Of a stretch of DNA of 64,000 nucleotides, positions 37,175 to 49,449 are shown one piece after another; the stretch's first letter is position 1; every line of letters starts with the position of its first letter. Below the pieces are notes generated by a model. That model was not told where the DNA came from. It saw only the letters and a program-made list of their open reading frames with translations, and did not search any database. The stretch is taken from assembly GCA_914767715.1 (NCBI GenBank), contig OU612065.1, positions 26,226,001 through 26,290,000 of the forward strand, in the 5' to 3' direction. Source of the stretch: Membranipora membranacea. Its lineage: Eukaryota > Bryozoa > Gymnolaemata > Cheilostomatida > Membraniporidae. The position numbers and the translations under genes were made by a program.

Positions 37175-40100
37175 GGAGAGTGGAGGTACCAAAATAATTC
37201 TGGTAATAATGATAGCCCTTAACGGATTACTCTCAGCTCAAGGTATGTTGGTCCTATCTCAATTGTGATGGTCACAGAGTACAAATAAATGAGTCAAGGT
37301 TACAAGGGTCAGTTTCTTTGTCTTTGCATTTTCTCATCGCGTTGATGATCCATGCAGCCCTGTACTATCGAAAAAGTACAAAATTTTACTTTCAAATGGG
37401 ATTAGAAAATAAATTTAATTAGTGGGCCAGCAAATTAAACCAATGTTTTCCTTGCGTTTCATTGTGACCACTCTGTGTAAAAACTAAAATATGCTTTTAA
37501 GGTGAAATATACAGAAGACACATGGCAGAGTTTTGTAGTACAGCGTCTGATGGTACAGAAATCATCACATTGGAGGATCTGGACACAGTGGAGGAGGGTA
37601 TGATACTGGGAGGAGTTTCTGACAGTGGCAGCTACAGAGCCAATGCTGGTCATGTTTGTAAGGTTAAAATCCGAGGGCGGAGCAAAAACAGTCTCATCGT
37701 GTTCAATCATCACGGAAAAGGTGGTGCATGTTTGCGCAACAAGTTCGTCACAACTAATCAAGAAAGTGAGTCATGCACTGAGCAGAAGGAACACTTTGTC
37801 AAAGAACTTGCGCTGACTCTTCAAGTTGATACTCACATGCCGTGGTTTAACATCACTTTTAAAGGTAAGATTGGAGCATCAATGACCAATGTAGCACATG
37901 CGCGTCTATGTTGAGGGTCTATATTATTACCTTTGTTAAAAACGCCCACTGTGGGTTCGTCTTCTTCTTCTTAACTTTATGTAAATTGCAACATTAGAAA
38001 GAAAAGGACTTCAAGTATCTTTTATAGCAATTATTGGTCAAATAATCCTAACACTGTAATGCATACAAGCTTAGAAAATATATTGCTGGAACAGCTTAAA
38101 CAAGAGTGATTAGATTTCTGAGCAGGGTACTGGATGTACATAAGTTAAAGTGACAGTCCTACTAGGCCATGTTTGGTATGGTTTTAAAGATCTCAGGGTG
38201 AAAAGTCATCAGGGCATATGAAATATAACATCCTGTGAACCTAATTGCAGTGAAACTGCTGCAAAGTCTGAAAATTTGGATCATAGTGGATCATAGTGAT
38301 GTATTGCCTCCCCCTGACCACTATGATCCACTATGATCCTTGCTAAAATAATTGAAAAAAAAACTAATTGCTATTTTTCCACAATTTTCATTTTTTGTTA
38401 TTTTTTATTTGCCCTATGAACTCACAATATTTGATTTACTGGGGTCATATATCCACTTTTCTAATAGGACTGTCACTTTAATATGATGTGTCCAACCAAT
38501 CAGAGCCAACACATTGGCAACAAATTGGAAACACATTTGCAACACATTGTTATTTAATTTTTCAGTCTATCCCGTGTTTGTTATGTTGAGTGAGGGAAGC
38601 GACAGCTCAATCGATGCTAGTGTACATCCTCAGGGATATATAACAGACTTATCCAACTTGAGAGAACAATATGAGCATGGAAATCAAACTGATGAGCTAC
38701 TGATAACGATCAAGGGATTACCATTGACTGCAATTGTCAACATGGAACTGGACTTTGTTCACTTGCCAACATATGGAATGAAAGAGTTTGTCATCAAGGC
38801 CCAAACTCATAATCAGCGTACCAATGAGCTATACTACACTGATAGGTCTATCAAAGGATTTCCATTTCATGCAGCAGGCAATGCTCCAATTTTGTTGCAC
38901 AACAAAATGAGTAGAGTCAACGATTATGGTGAACATATCCGGATCAGATATATTGGTAGGTCATTTTAAATTTTGTTTACTTGCTACAATTGTTGTAGAT
39001 GATGTTGTGATTTTTCTCACATCATTTCCTTGTGTTTTGTGTCAAAACTCTTTGACAGGTTTGTTGTTGATCGGTCAGTCGTTTTCAACATCCCTGAACC
39101 CATAAAAAAATGAGGGAAGGTCTGATTGCATGTTTTGCTATGCTCAACCCTCAAAGGGCCTAAAAGCTGGCTCGTAAAGGAGGTATCAGTTTTGTTTGTT
39201 TGTAAATTTCAGCCTATGTGACCTTTGACATAGAAAGCAATGCATGTATGGATTATGCTCAGACAATAATGAATTACCTTCTAAATTACAGTGGAATGGT
39301 GTGACAGTAGCATAGCCAATCTCGACAAACTGAGCCCTATTGGATCATCTGACTCCATGGAATATAACCCCTCATGTAGTGCTGGGTTTGAGCTTTCCCA
39401 CCACAACTACCGTTTCAAATGCCACAATAGGAAATGGAACCCGACACTGGAATGTGTAATAAAGAGGACCTTATCACCGATTGATTTACACATGACAGGT
39501 ATGCACAATATATCAAACCACAAAGTTATCGCCAATCATATTGCCAAGGCCACGAAAAGTACACCATTGGCACTTACTCACCATGTATTTCATATTGTTT
39601 CCAAAAATCATGGTAATAACAATATTGTTCATAGGAAATATTTATAACTCTTCCATCGCCATATAAAACATACTGCCCGGAATTTCGGTGCATCTTCACA
39701 ACTCATAACTTGAATTTTTATGTTACATGTAGATTCAGATGAATTAACTCATGGTCAGATCGTTATCATTGTAATACTTGGAGTGACTTTGAGCTTACTG
39801 GTAGTCATAGTACTTCTCTTCAGCTATTTCTACTTGACAGGGAGGTTAGTATGTATATTGCCATAAAACAAACAAGAAGCAAGAGTTATGTCCTCTTTGC
39901 TCATGTGAGGATAAATCAACAATGTATATTGATATTAGCGGTGTACTAGTCTAAACTCTTCCCAGCCTAAACCTGTTAGGTATAACATCGTCGTGTTTTC
40001 GCTTTTCTGTTTCAAAAAGTAAACTAGTCCTGACCTCATTGTTAAGGATAATGACATTTGACTCAGTCATTATCTAACAAGTGTGTTCCCTCTGTGAGGG

Positions 40101-42434
40101 AGAAGTGATATTGCAATAGTTTGGTATCTTTTAGTATTTCTCCACATTCACAGAGGGAGCAAAATTGACCTTGTCAGTATCAGTATTCATAAATTTGTAA
40201 GCCGGGAGGATGGGCAATTACGACCAACAGCAGGTAGTAGACATACTCACTTGACTCCAGGTTTTGATTGAATTGAAAACTTGTGATCAATAAGACCTCA
40301 AATTGGACAACCCAACTGCTAACCTGTCCCTGATCCCTATCTAATTGTTAATTTTCTTACAGGTTAAGAGGATTAGTTCTAGTGACAAAGACCTGCAATA
40401 AACTGCCAGAGACCAACACTGAGAAAGGTATGTCTTAATTATTTGAATTATGATCATCATGGTTGTTCCTCAGGTACAGTGAAGCTTCAGATAGATGTCT
40501 ACCATGTCATGAGAGATGGCAAGGCCAATAAGTCATATAATTAACCGTACCTATCACTATAGAACCTGTGAAATAAGGTAAAGAGCAGTGATCACATTAT
40601 AAAAGTTTATTTTTGATGAATTTCATCGAAAAGTATTCATTCACTCTTGCATATTGCATGGACACAGTGAGTAAAGACTGTGAGAGAGCAAAGGAGGCAA
40701 TTTTCTTAATGACATAATTTATAACTATCAATCAATCAATCAATAAAAAAAAATTATTTGTATAATAGTGCATGTTAGCAAATTGATTAATTTGATTGCA
40801 AAATATTCCCAGATTTAGAGACAAAACCATGGTCCATTCGGTACATCTCGCTGCAAGTTGTCTACTGTATTACAGCCTGTATGTTGTTTAAAGAGTTTGA
40901 ATTCTTCGGGGCCCATGAAGTCCTCAGGGCAAAGGTCACAACTGCATATACCGTCATAAGTGCTAAGGAACCAGGGGATTCTTACTCCGTTGACTTTGAA
41001 CCGGTCACATTCCTCCCTGCAACGGGAGCTACCTGTTGCTTTCAACATTCTGAGCCTGTATTGTTCTGACAATGGAAAAAAAGTACAATGGTTGGTAGAC
41101 GAGAAGATTTGTGTTGAGGCCACTGATGTTAGATGTCTCAAAAATAATCAGGCTGCTTTTACGTTATTCATTGATCACTATGCAGTAGGCCTAAGACTCT
41201 TCTAAAACACTCCCATACCATCCACTACATGGCATGGCATCTGTGATCATAATAACAACCCTAAACAACATTATATATAAGATGCAGATTCATTAAGCTA
41301 ATTTTCACTAGCTTAAATTGTAGGAAAGAGGATGAATAATGTTAGTGAGCCATTAATTTCACTGTAAAAAGCAAGTGTGTGATGGCAATATTTTTCCCCC
41401 TGCAAATATTTCTCACCAATTGGTTATAAATATGTACAAGTTTACTGACCTGGTATTTTGTTATCCCACTCACATATCCGTTGACTCCATGACACATAAG
41501 TATATCCATGGTGAGGTTCAATTTGTAGAAGGATCAAAAATAGTATGGTGGTTACCGTCCACATTTCGTTGCAGACTAACAAGGTGTATAGATGTATCAC
41601 CGCTTTGGAATGATTCCCAGTTTTACTGTGAGCTTTCTCATTCCTTCCTAGGTTTTATACCAGAACCTGAATGTATTTATCGAGAATTCTAACCCTAGTC
41701 ATTAATATGCATTTGTGGTGACATTGTCAAGAGGATCAAGTGGTTGTCAGTTGTGATGACGCACTCGCCACTAGAAAAGGGGATTTGCAGGATTAAAGTT
41801 TGGAGTTGGTAACTATTGAATGATATTTATACCAATGGGGGATCTGACCCATCAGTTGTTCCCATTACTAATTGGCCAGTCAATAAAATGCTCCCTGGAC
41901 TGAGTAGATAACACATGCTACCTTTTCCGATTATCAGAATCAGCGTGTACTAAAGATAACCTGACCGATGATAAATACATGACCACAGTCCCTGCTCACG
42001 ATTATGAGTCGATAGAAGCTACTGATCCATATAGCGATTACAGCAAAATAGACGAACACGATATGTTGAGTATTACAAGTCTCAAACAGAATAACACCCA
42101 ATGTGAAACGGAGGCTCAAGGTACGCTGCCACAAGAAGAAGACCTCAGCAACAACTCAGCCACTGAATCCTCATCAATAAATAGCTTCAGGTGCCCGTCG
42201 CCAAATTTGATGGAATCTATATCCAATAAATTAAAGAAAAAGGACATACACATACAGGAAGATTTAACTCAAGTAGATTTGTCTCGACAGAGAAAACATT
42301 CAGTACCCAGTACACCACCTATGCCTTGTAGAGGACGAAGACATCTTAGAGTCTTCTATCCTCAACAGCAAACAGTGACTCAAGTTGAGGTGCACAAGAA
42401 TAGTTGTGATGATTATGCTGACATCAACCACTAG
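37175..42434 (+). CDS. Type I membrane protein with two CUB-like modules, one sushi (CCP) domain and a tyrosine-bearing tail
   Basis: Seven exons join in phase: 37175-37242, 37502-37864, 38566-38955, 39292-39498, 39733-39844, 40363-40427, 41938-42434. The first encodes a hydrophobic segment IILVIMIALNGLLSAQ, a likely signal peptide; its start codon is probably in an unseen upstream exon. Exons 37502 and 38566 each encode one module of 120-130 residues with CUB-like strand spacing (the first with Cys in EFCS, GHVCKV, GGACL and ESCTE; the second without Cys). Exon 39292 is a sushi domain (EWCD, PSCSAGFE, FKCHNRKWNP, LECV). Exon 39733 gives the membrane helix IVIIVILGVTLSLLVVIVLL. The 166-codon last exon holds YESI, YSDY and YADI, which look like SH2-type tyrosine sites. 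The family was not recognised as a named gene; an adhesion or immune-type receptor is inferred. A poly(A) signal is at 42557. Confidence 0.8.
38145..38481. mobile_element. TTAA-ended inverted-repeat element in the CCP-receptor gene
   Basis: Terminal inverted repeats begin TTAAAGTGACAGTCCTA and end TAGGACTGTCACTTTAA, perfect over 17 bases. Inside, GGATCATAGTGGATCATAGT near 38278 pairs with its complement near 38320, giving a hairpin within the element. It occupies an intron. Confidence 0.72.
40815..41065 (-). CDS. Possible terminal exon of a cysteine-rich protein, antisense within the CCP-receptor intron
   Basis: A strong minus-strand acceptor (TTTTTTCCATTGTCAG) precedes an 83-codon frame ending in TAA. 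It is rich in Cys: SSRCREECDRF, GICSCDLCPEDF, HTGCNTV and PWFCL. The order C..C....C.C..C with a CREEC start recalls PAN/apple-type modules, but this is not firm. It needs a preceding exon leaving one base, which was not found. It lies in the large intron between 40427 and 41938 of the plus-strand gene. Confidence 0.35.
41358..41692 (+). CDS. Unidentified cysteine-containing open stretch in the CCP-receptor intron
   Basis: An open frame of about 110 codons with several Cys (CDGNIF, VFCYPTHI, FRCRLTRCID, FYCELSH, PEPECIY) and the phrase GSKIVWWLPSTFRC, faintly sushi-like. It ends in TAA and no donor is needed. The upstream side has only a weak acceptor. It falls downstream of the membrane helix of the host gene, so it is unlikely to be an exon of it in sense. 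It may be a decayed extracellular-module gene or a relic of duplication. Confidence 0.3.
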
Positions 42435-42556
42435 AATTTAACATAAAGAGTGTATTGCTATTGCTTATTGTTAAATATATATTATTTTCATAGCCAATGA
42501 CTTTATTTTCTATACATGTAGTGAGTTTTAAACTCTACTATTCAATCTTTTTGTCA

Positions 42557-42562
42557 AATAAA
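42557..42562 (+). terminator. Polyadenylation signal of the CCP receptor
   Basis: AATAAA about 125 bases after the stop codon at 42434. Confidence 0.55.
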
Positions 42563-44240
42563 TTTCTAGTATTATGATAGAACAACGCCACACAATTCAA
42601 GGTGGTTCATGGCATTCTGCTAGCCGTCACTGCTTTACACCTTTCCAATCAGTGGTTTCGGCAAGATACAGATTATGCAGGATTATTTAAATAATTGGTT
42701 GCAGTACTATTGTATTGGTTGAGTTGAGCCTCTTTATAAGAGGCTTTGTCGCTAGTGCGTCAGGCACAGAAGTGACTGAGGTAAAAAAAATTAATTGCAG
42801 ATAATCTGCCTTCATTCAACCAGAGGTGACTCAAATCAGTTTTTTGCCATCAATTTTATGATTGATAGCAAATCATTATTCCAAAACAAAGGTAAAATCA
42901 GAAAAACAATAACATCAGCATAATAGATCAACCAATGAGTAAGAGGGTTAACATGAAATTAAATTAACATGAAGATTCAACACTATTTCACCCAACGTAG
43001 TTATATTGAAAATTAAATGATTGATAGTATAGGTTAAACCAAGTTAGACATAGTTCCAAGAATGCAAACTGAACTCTGCTCCTGGTAGCCTCACCCCCTC
43101 CCTCCATCTTCCACTTCATGACATGCTTTCTTTAAAGCTGAATTCTAACTCAGTCAAGAGGATTATTGGTTGAGGCTAAACCACCACATGAATTCCTGCT
43201 TGATACGGGAACAAAAGGATCTTCATATCAAAAATTACATCACCTGCAAAAAACTAAGGAAAGTAACTTGAAATCAGGGATTAGGGTTAATACTTGATTG
43301 ACGTTGTTGGCCTCTAAGCTCATAGTTCAGCAGGAAACAAACAATGATTTATACTATCAGTGAATTGCTTTAATTCCAGAAAATCATATCGGCCAACCAA
43401 TTAGGAAAAAGAGACAGTACATAGCCTTGGTGAGTTTGGCATCCTTGATTTCAGCGGTATAATTGAAAAATCACAATAATAATAAAAATGGTTGTTTGGG
43501 ATATAAGCTGTGCGAATATATGGCACTGTTCTGTAATCCTTTGTCCTACCCATAAACATAATAAGACTTGGTACTCTTCGATTGCATTGTAGTATTGGAC
43601 TTTTACCAGTCAGATCTGCACTTTTACCTTATTAAAATTATAATAATCTTTCAAAGATATATGCAGCGCTAGTTATTTTCCAAATTCCTGCTTAGGCCTA
43701 AGCCATATTTTAACCAACATCCAGATGCTGTAAAGATGTTGCCAACTCCAATAGATACTGTTCAAGAATAGCATTTTCAAAACACGCACAAATGGTTGAA
43801 TTTTACACGAATGTGTACTACTGAGTTGATAGTTTATGTAAATGAAAAAAACTGATGTGACAATATTATTATGATGGATGCATGAGGGGGGGGAGAGGAT
43901 ATCAGGCGGGGGGGGGGGGGAAGAGCACTGAATGATGACCAACCCCTATTTAAAAAATAATAATGTTTGCGAAAATTCCTGCTGCATAGTCATTAAGCTA
44001 GTATTTTACGATCTTTATATTTTAGAAAACTCCTGAAATCACCATGAAGAACAGGGCCAGTGGCTTTTAAATTTGAGTAGTTTTGTCAAAATCTTGCTTT
44101 GGATCGACATCTATACTGCATCTATAATGTTGTTACTTTTGAGGATTCAGTTAGAAACAGGTGGGGTGCCTCCAAGAACAACAAAATTCAACGCATTTCT
44201 CCATGCAGGGCATTGAAACAATCCGAGTGTAAATTGAGAC

Positions 44241-44625
44241 TTAAAGGGCAACCAAGGTTACGCAGCAATGCATTAATAGGTTGTAAATAATGTGCTGGGC
44301 AGCATCAGCTTTGTGCATTACACGATGCAAAACTCAAAGTAGTTGCTGACTCTAAGCTGGGTAACACCTTAGTTTAGGGGAAGTTCCAAGACATTGCTGT
44401 GATGATGATTGAGCATAGGCTAAATAATAACAGGAACAGGAAACTGTTCTGTGGTATTCTATTTTAGCTGAGTTTGAGTACCTGATGGAAGAAATATTTT
44501 ACAAGAATTCTGGCTGAATAACCATCCGAATTAGATTTTGTCTTTTTCCCTATGCAGAAGGCTGCATAGGCTGCAATCTGCTACTAATCAATGAGAAGTT
44601 GTTTGAAACCCTGGTTGCCCTTTAA
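44241..44625. mobile_element. TTAA-ended inverted-repeat element, intergenic copy
   Basis: Left end TTAAAGGGCAACCAAGGTT and right end complement TTAAAGGGCAACCAGGGTT, 18 of 19 identical. Non-coding, 385 bases. An isolated single end (TTAAAGGCAACCAAAACTC) is at 58023. Confidence 0.7.
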
Positions 44626-46808
44626 AGCTGGATGAAGAAACCAGTGTATTGTTGTTGGTGCGATGGTTTCCACATACCACAGCATATTTGTTCATCAATG
44701 AATGGTAAGCATTTCATAGCACAGTCTAAATTCTTTTACTCCACTCTTGTTTAACTATTTATTGCTGCGCTCTCTTTTTCACTCATTATGAAATACCTTT
44801 TAAACAGATGAGATTTATGCCAATAAAAGTATAATATATATATACATATGCTAGGAGTTATTGTACCATTCAATAATGTAAGACAACTGAATGTGGTAGG
44901 GCTCATATTGTATTCTTTTTCATCCGTAGCTTCTTTACACATGGTAGTGGTTTGAGATATCCTTATAAAGGTTTGTTGCTGGATAATAATATGGTTTTTT
45001 GTTTTACTCCAATCTCTTCATTTTCTATTGATTTTGGAGTTCACAGCTGTTTATATATGCTCTATGTTACTTTTCTGGTTGAATTATATGGTCACATATG
45101 GTACCAAGTGTTTAAAAAATTCACTAAACAATAATATACTGACAAATGAAAATCCAAACACATCTCGTCCCTTGTGACAGGATCTGATGTAATAAAAAAT
45201 GGTTCGATGATCTGCTTATCCTAGAATCACTGCCTCCATTCTCAAGAATGCTATATCATTACATAAATGATTGGACAGGCTGTGTACGCTAGATATAATT
45301 ATCTCTTCAGCAAAACATGATATAAAATTGCTAGAGATTAAAATAATGTTGTTTTTTTAAAATTACTTTATTTTATATGTGCTAGCATTATTGTTGTACC
45401 ATGGCGTCTGTAGTGCTAGGGCGCATGACATGAAGTGGATCAATATTTCACTGGATTTATAATGTTTCTTAGTTCCACAAAACCTATATCAAGGGAAATG
45501 TAATATGGTGCTAAGCAATGGTGCCTCTAAAACTGCTGTCTATACACTAATCTATATATAATAATATAACTTAATCGATAAGATGACAAATACTTAAACC
45601 CAAAATTGATCTTCAAACAAAACCTAAATCTGACAAAGTCAAATTAATCTTTAAAATAAGTATTACATTATATCCATGCCCATACAACAAAATGGCATAC
45701 CATTTTTGTCTACACAAACCTTGGCAACAAACTGTGAGCTGAATATAACGTGTCTTTTTGTGTACACACCAAGGCTCACCCATCAAAACGTGCAGGGCAG
45801 ACTGCGGATACCCACAATATCCATGGATATCTGAACTACAATAACCATTCATCAATTGGAACCTGGTCAGCACCAAAACATGCCCACGGTACCCGCTATC
45901 CACCACACGACCAAAGATTCCCCTCCATTTCAACTGTGTAATGTGGTAATGTAGTTGCAGATACTTCTGAATCTGATACTAAAGGTACCTGGATGCTGAA
46001 GATGAAATAATTTATTATGGTCACAGCTTAACCATAAATATTGATTGAAACTTAACTAAATTTAGAGGGAATATTATCAAACTTCAATTATTAAATGTTT
46101 ATATCAGTTTTCTTTCCTGGCTTGCTACAACACTGTTCACTGTTAAGCGAAGAATAATAGCTTAATTAAACTTGTTAGTAAACTGAGTGTTTTTTATATA
46201 CCCACCCTCACAGACTTTAATCACCTATAGATCAGGTATGATCTGATTCACCTGAACTAGGAGTTGCTCCTCCTTCTACTTCAAGCTGACTTCCCACACT
46301 CACCAGTAGAATGCGCGCGACTTAGAATGCTGTTGTGACCTGCAAAGACTTTTATTAACGACTGTATATATCTGTCGCAGTCTTATTATGGGTGATAACA
46401 TTAGTGTTTTAGATACCCACTGTCTCATAAGTTTCTGGCTAGACAGTAGGTGATGAGGCTAATTCATTCTTCATTATTTTTGTTTAAATGGGTGTGAATT
46501 AAAAAAAGGACCGCTGGAAATAATGCCCAGGTAAACTTAGTATTATAGCCGTTAATGTGGAATATTTTTGCAAGCAATTTGACATTTTTGGGGAGGGTGG
46601 TGTAAAATAAATATGCCTTATGTGCAAAACGCTGTCTTCAGGTTTGTCTGATCATCAACAGCATAAATTATGTTGTAATAGATATTAAAGTGAGCTCAAT
46701 GGCACTTAGTTTCCTGTCATAAGTTTTTACCAGCCAATTTAAATATAAAATATCAATCTAGAATTCACAAATGAACTGAACAGGTTGTCAGGAAATTCAT
46801 CAGACCTG

Positions 46809-47140
46809 TACCGTACCTCACTTATAAGGCACCGGCCTTATAAGTGAAGCACCTCCCTCGGAAAAAATAAAAATGCTCCAGTTATAATGCACCCCACAGG
46901 TATAAGGCACCCCTTTAAAAAATATTTCCCGCAAAGAACCCGGTAACTGATTGTATTTACAAGGCAGACGCTCTACACACTGAGCTCTACACACTGAGCT
47001 ATTCAGCCTCGCTTACTCATTATGGTTTTGGTCCAATATAAATATAAAAATGCTTCAAATGATAGCCGCGCCTATATACTCCTCTCTTATAGGCGCCTTC
47101 ACTTATAAGGCATGCGCCTTATAGGTGAGATATTACGGTA
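46809..47140. mobile_element. Inverted-repeat element with CTTATAAGGC ends
   Basis: Both ends consist of TACCGTA, then CTCAC.TATAAGGC, then GCCTTATAAGTGAAG in opposite orientation, about 45 bases each. Each end is itself palindromic (CACTTATAAGGC / GCCTTATAAGTG). The interior contains a tRNA-like segment at 46928-47016. No transposase. Confidence 0.7.
46928..47016 (-). repeat. tRNA-Thr-like sequence with a 14-base internal duplication
   Basis: The minus strand reads GCTGAATAGCTCAGTGTGTA, then GAGC, a repeat of TCAGTGTGTAGAGC, an anticodon-loop-like CTTGTAAATAC (TGT), and ACCGGGTTCTTTGC. The duplicated D arm rules out a functional tRNA. It is a pseudo-tRNA inside the MITE. Confidence 0.55.
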
Positions 47141-48239
47141 ATATTGATGAAAATTTGCCGAGAATTTTTTTTCGTATCCTCCCCTTAAACAGTTGTTGAA
47201 GGTAACGATCACGGTTTATTGTGCTAATTTCATGGGAGAGGTCCCAAGAGATATACCCTAACTTCCCAAGTGTAAAACCACAGGAAAGTTTAAACCTAGT
47301 CTAAGTGCAAAAACTACAGGCAAAACCATTAAATAAAGGACGGAGTCTGAATCATTGAGGGTGCAAACGTAACCCCTCTTTGTCTCAGGTGCTGCCTGTT
47401 TATGAATTTCTGTTTCTGTTGCACCAGACCACTTCTATCAGATCCTGGCACATAATAAATTGAGTCTAACATCTTATGTGTAATTTTAGGATAGACGTGG
47501 TCTGGTGTTCCAATAATAAAGAGAGTTTTTTATGACGGATTATTTAGATCCCTGGTCGGGGAAAATTATTTTGGTGTTCGGCGCCCAAAAGACTGTCTAC
47601 CCTTGTTGGGATAAAACATAGTATGACACAAGTCAACATGTAATATAAAATTGCTTGCCGAATCTATTGGTAATATCTAAATGAAGTATGATAGGGCGCG
47701 GAATTTCTCTGTTTGGGATGATCGATCTCATGGTATCCTGCAACATCTTCAGCAAGAGAAGGTTTGAGTTTGAGAGTATTTTGAAATTGTATCACTCAAT
47801 TGATTCACCTGAAATGTTATCATGGTCTCTGAGGCCAAGTCACTTGCAATAATCTATCTCAATGGCGGGAAGGAGTGATCATGTTCTTGTTCTAGCTCCT
47901 CAAGTAAGAGACCGCAACAAATTACAGACTCAATACCACCACCAGTACTAAAATTGCTCGCCTTAGAATGTGAATAATTTCCTGAAATTGTTTGATGTTT
48001 CGTTGTGGATTTGCAATAATACTTTTGATGTATTTTCCCAGCCCTGCAATTATTGATAGAAATGCCAACTTGGCAGTCAAGAATATTATATTTCTTCCGA
48101 TAATAAGGAATAGTTCAACATCTATAGATTACTGATCATCAGACTGGTTTGTGTTCTAACCAAATTGAGAATAGCTCATTTGGTACAGCTAATAGTAGAG
48201 TGAGCGTACCTCGATGAGTAAAGTGAAATGATTTACTAT

Positions 48240-48304
48240 GCATCCTGCAGTCCTGCAGTATCCTGCAGTATCCTGCATCCTGCATGTTGCAGGATGCAGG
48301 ATGC
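48240..48304. repeat. CCTGCA-rich imperfect hairpin
   Basis: Repeats of TATCCTGCA/GTCCTGCA lead into GCATCCTGCATG, then TTGCAGGATGCAGGATGC, giving a 16-base stem with a 3-base loop. Confidence 0.6.
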
Positions 48305-49449
48305 TTTCCAAGTTCTAATAAAAACCCTTGAACAGCATTGATATTCTGCATTTCATAAATCCCCAATGCCAAAAACCGCCAATTTCAGGGGCTTTTTAAG
48401 GTGTTTTTGGGCTTTCTGTTGCGCGTAATTCGAGGAAAACTGATATGCAGTGACATATTCTGTTGGCATGTCATTTTTAAACTATGCTTCATCAAAGCGG
48501 CTTCGTATGTGAGGAATTTAAAAGAAAATTGTCTGGCCTCAGTGATGGTCTTTTTGACAGCATGTTTGGCGTCATTGAAAATATGAGCATTCTGACAGAG
48601 AGAGGCACTCCTAATATTATTGATACCAATGTCTTTTTTTAGTCAGGACATGTAGCATAAGGTCTTCCTGAAATAAATAACCTGTCTTTTCTGTATGTGG
48701 CATGCATCACATCGGATCCTCATCCATTTAACCAAAGCAACCCAAATAAGCTAGTAACCAATGACAAAAATATGGTTTTTACTCTGGTGCTTAATGCCAC
48801 AGTATCCAGAAATTGCCCCTCATGGGTGCTTCAGAGGCTTCTTGTAAACATTATGCAGTTGAAAGTATGATATGAATCATCGTATCTGCACCACATCGTC
48901 CTAAAAAATCCTCCTCAAAGACGATTATCCTGCCTTTTATCAAAATAGCACAACGCCATGACATGACGTCATGCCAAAACCAATATTTTCAGAATCAGTG
49001 TTCGATTACCTTTCCAACGATATATAAAATGTCAAAATCAGACAACGCTGGTATCATAACCTTAAAGGCATCGCGGTTTTTGCAAGGCTGTGTCATATCA
49101 AAAAAGAATGGCAGCCACGATTCACAGACATAAGTGGCCATTTAAATAAATTTCTTTTGCATTTATGACCATGACTTTCTCTGATGACCTACATTTTCTA
49201 ATTATTTTTTCTCAGCCACCCTCCAACACCTGACCCAACTTTAGGCCCTCTTTGCCCTTGTTATCCTCCAAACCAAATCATTTGGTCAAGGAAAAATGTC
49301 CTTTCCCTGCCAATCTCGTTGGTAATAATTTGAGTAATTTGCAAACTATCAGCCACCCAATTGCACCCCTGTGTTATTGGTATATAAAATCTAAATTATC
49401 ACATGTGACTATCCTGAGTTTTCCAATATACCAGGATTTGTGACAAACC

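Larger units (their letters stand above)
42563..49440. other. Gene-poor intergenic region
   Basis: No convincing gene. It holds a G homopolymer (43906-43920), the TTAA element at 44241-44625, a repeat fragment at about 45375-45470, the MITE at 46809-47140 and an imperfect CCTGCA hairpin at 48240-48304. The 106-codon minus frame at 45613-45933 has no recognised features. Confidence 0.45.

Noticed and set aside
43906-43920. Poly-G run as a G-quadruplex regulatory site (also 61294-61311)
   Set aside because: Plain homopolymers in intergenic DNA, not near any promoter, and prone to assembly error.
45613-45933. 106-codon minus-strand frame
   Set aside because: No splice support, no recognised motif, and the composition is like the non-coding surroundings.
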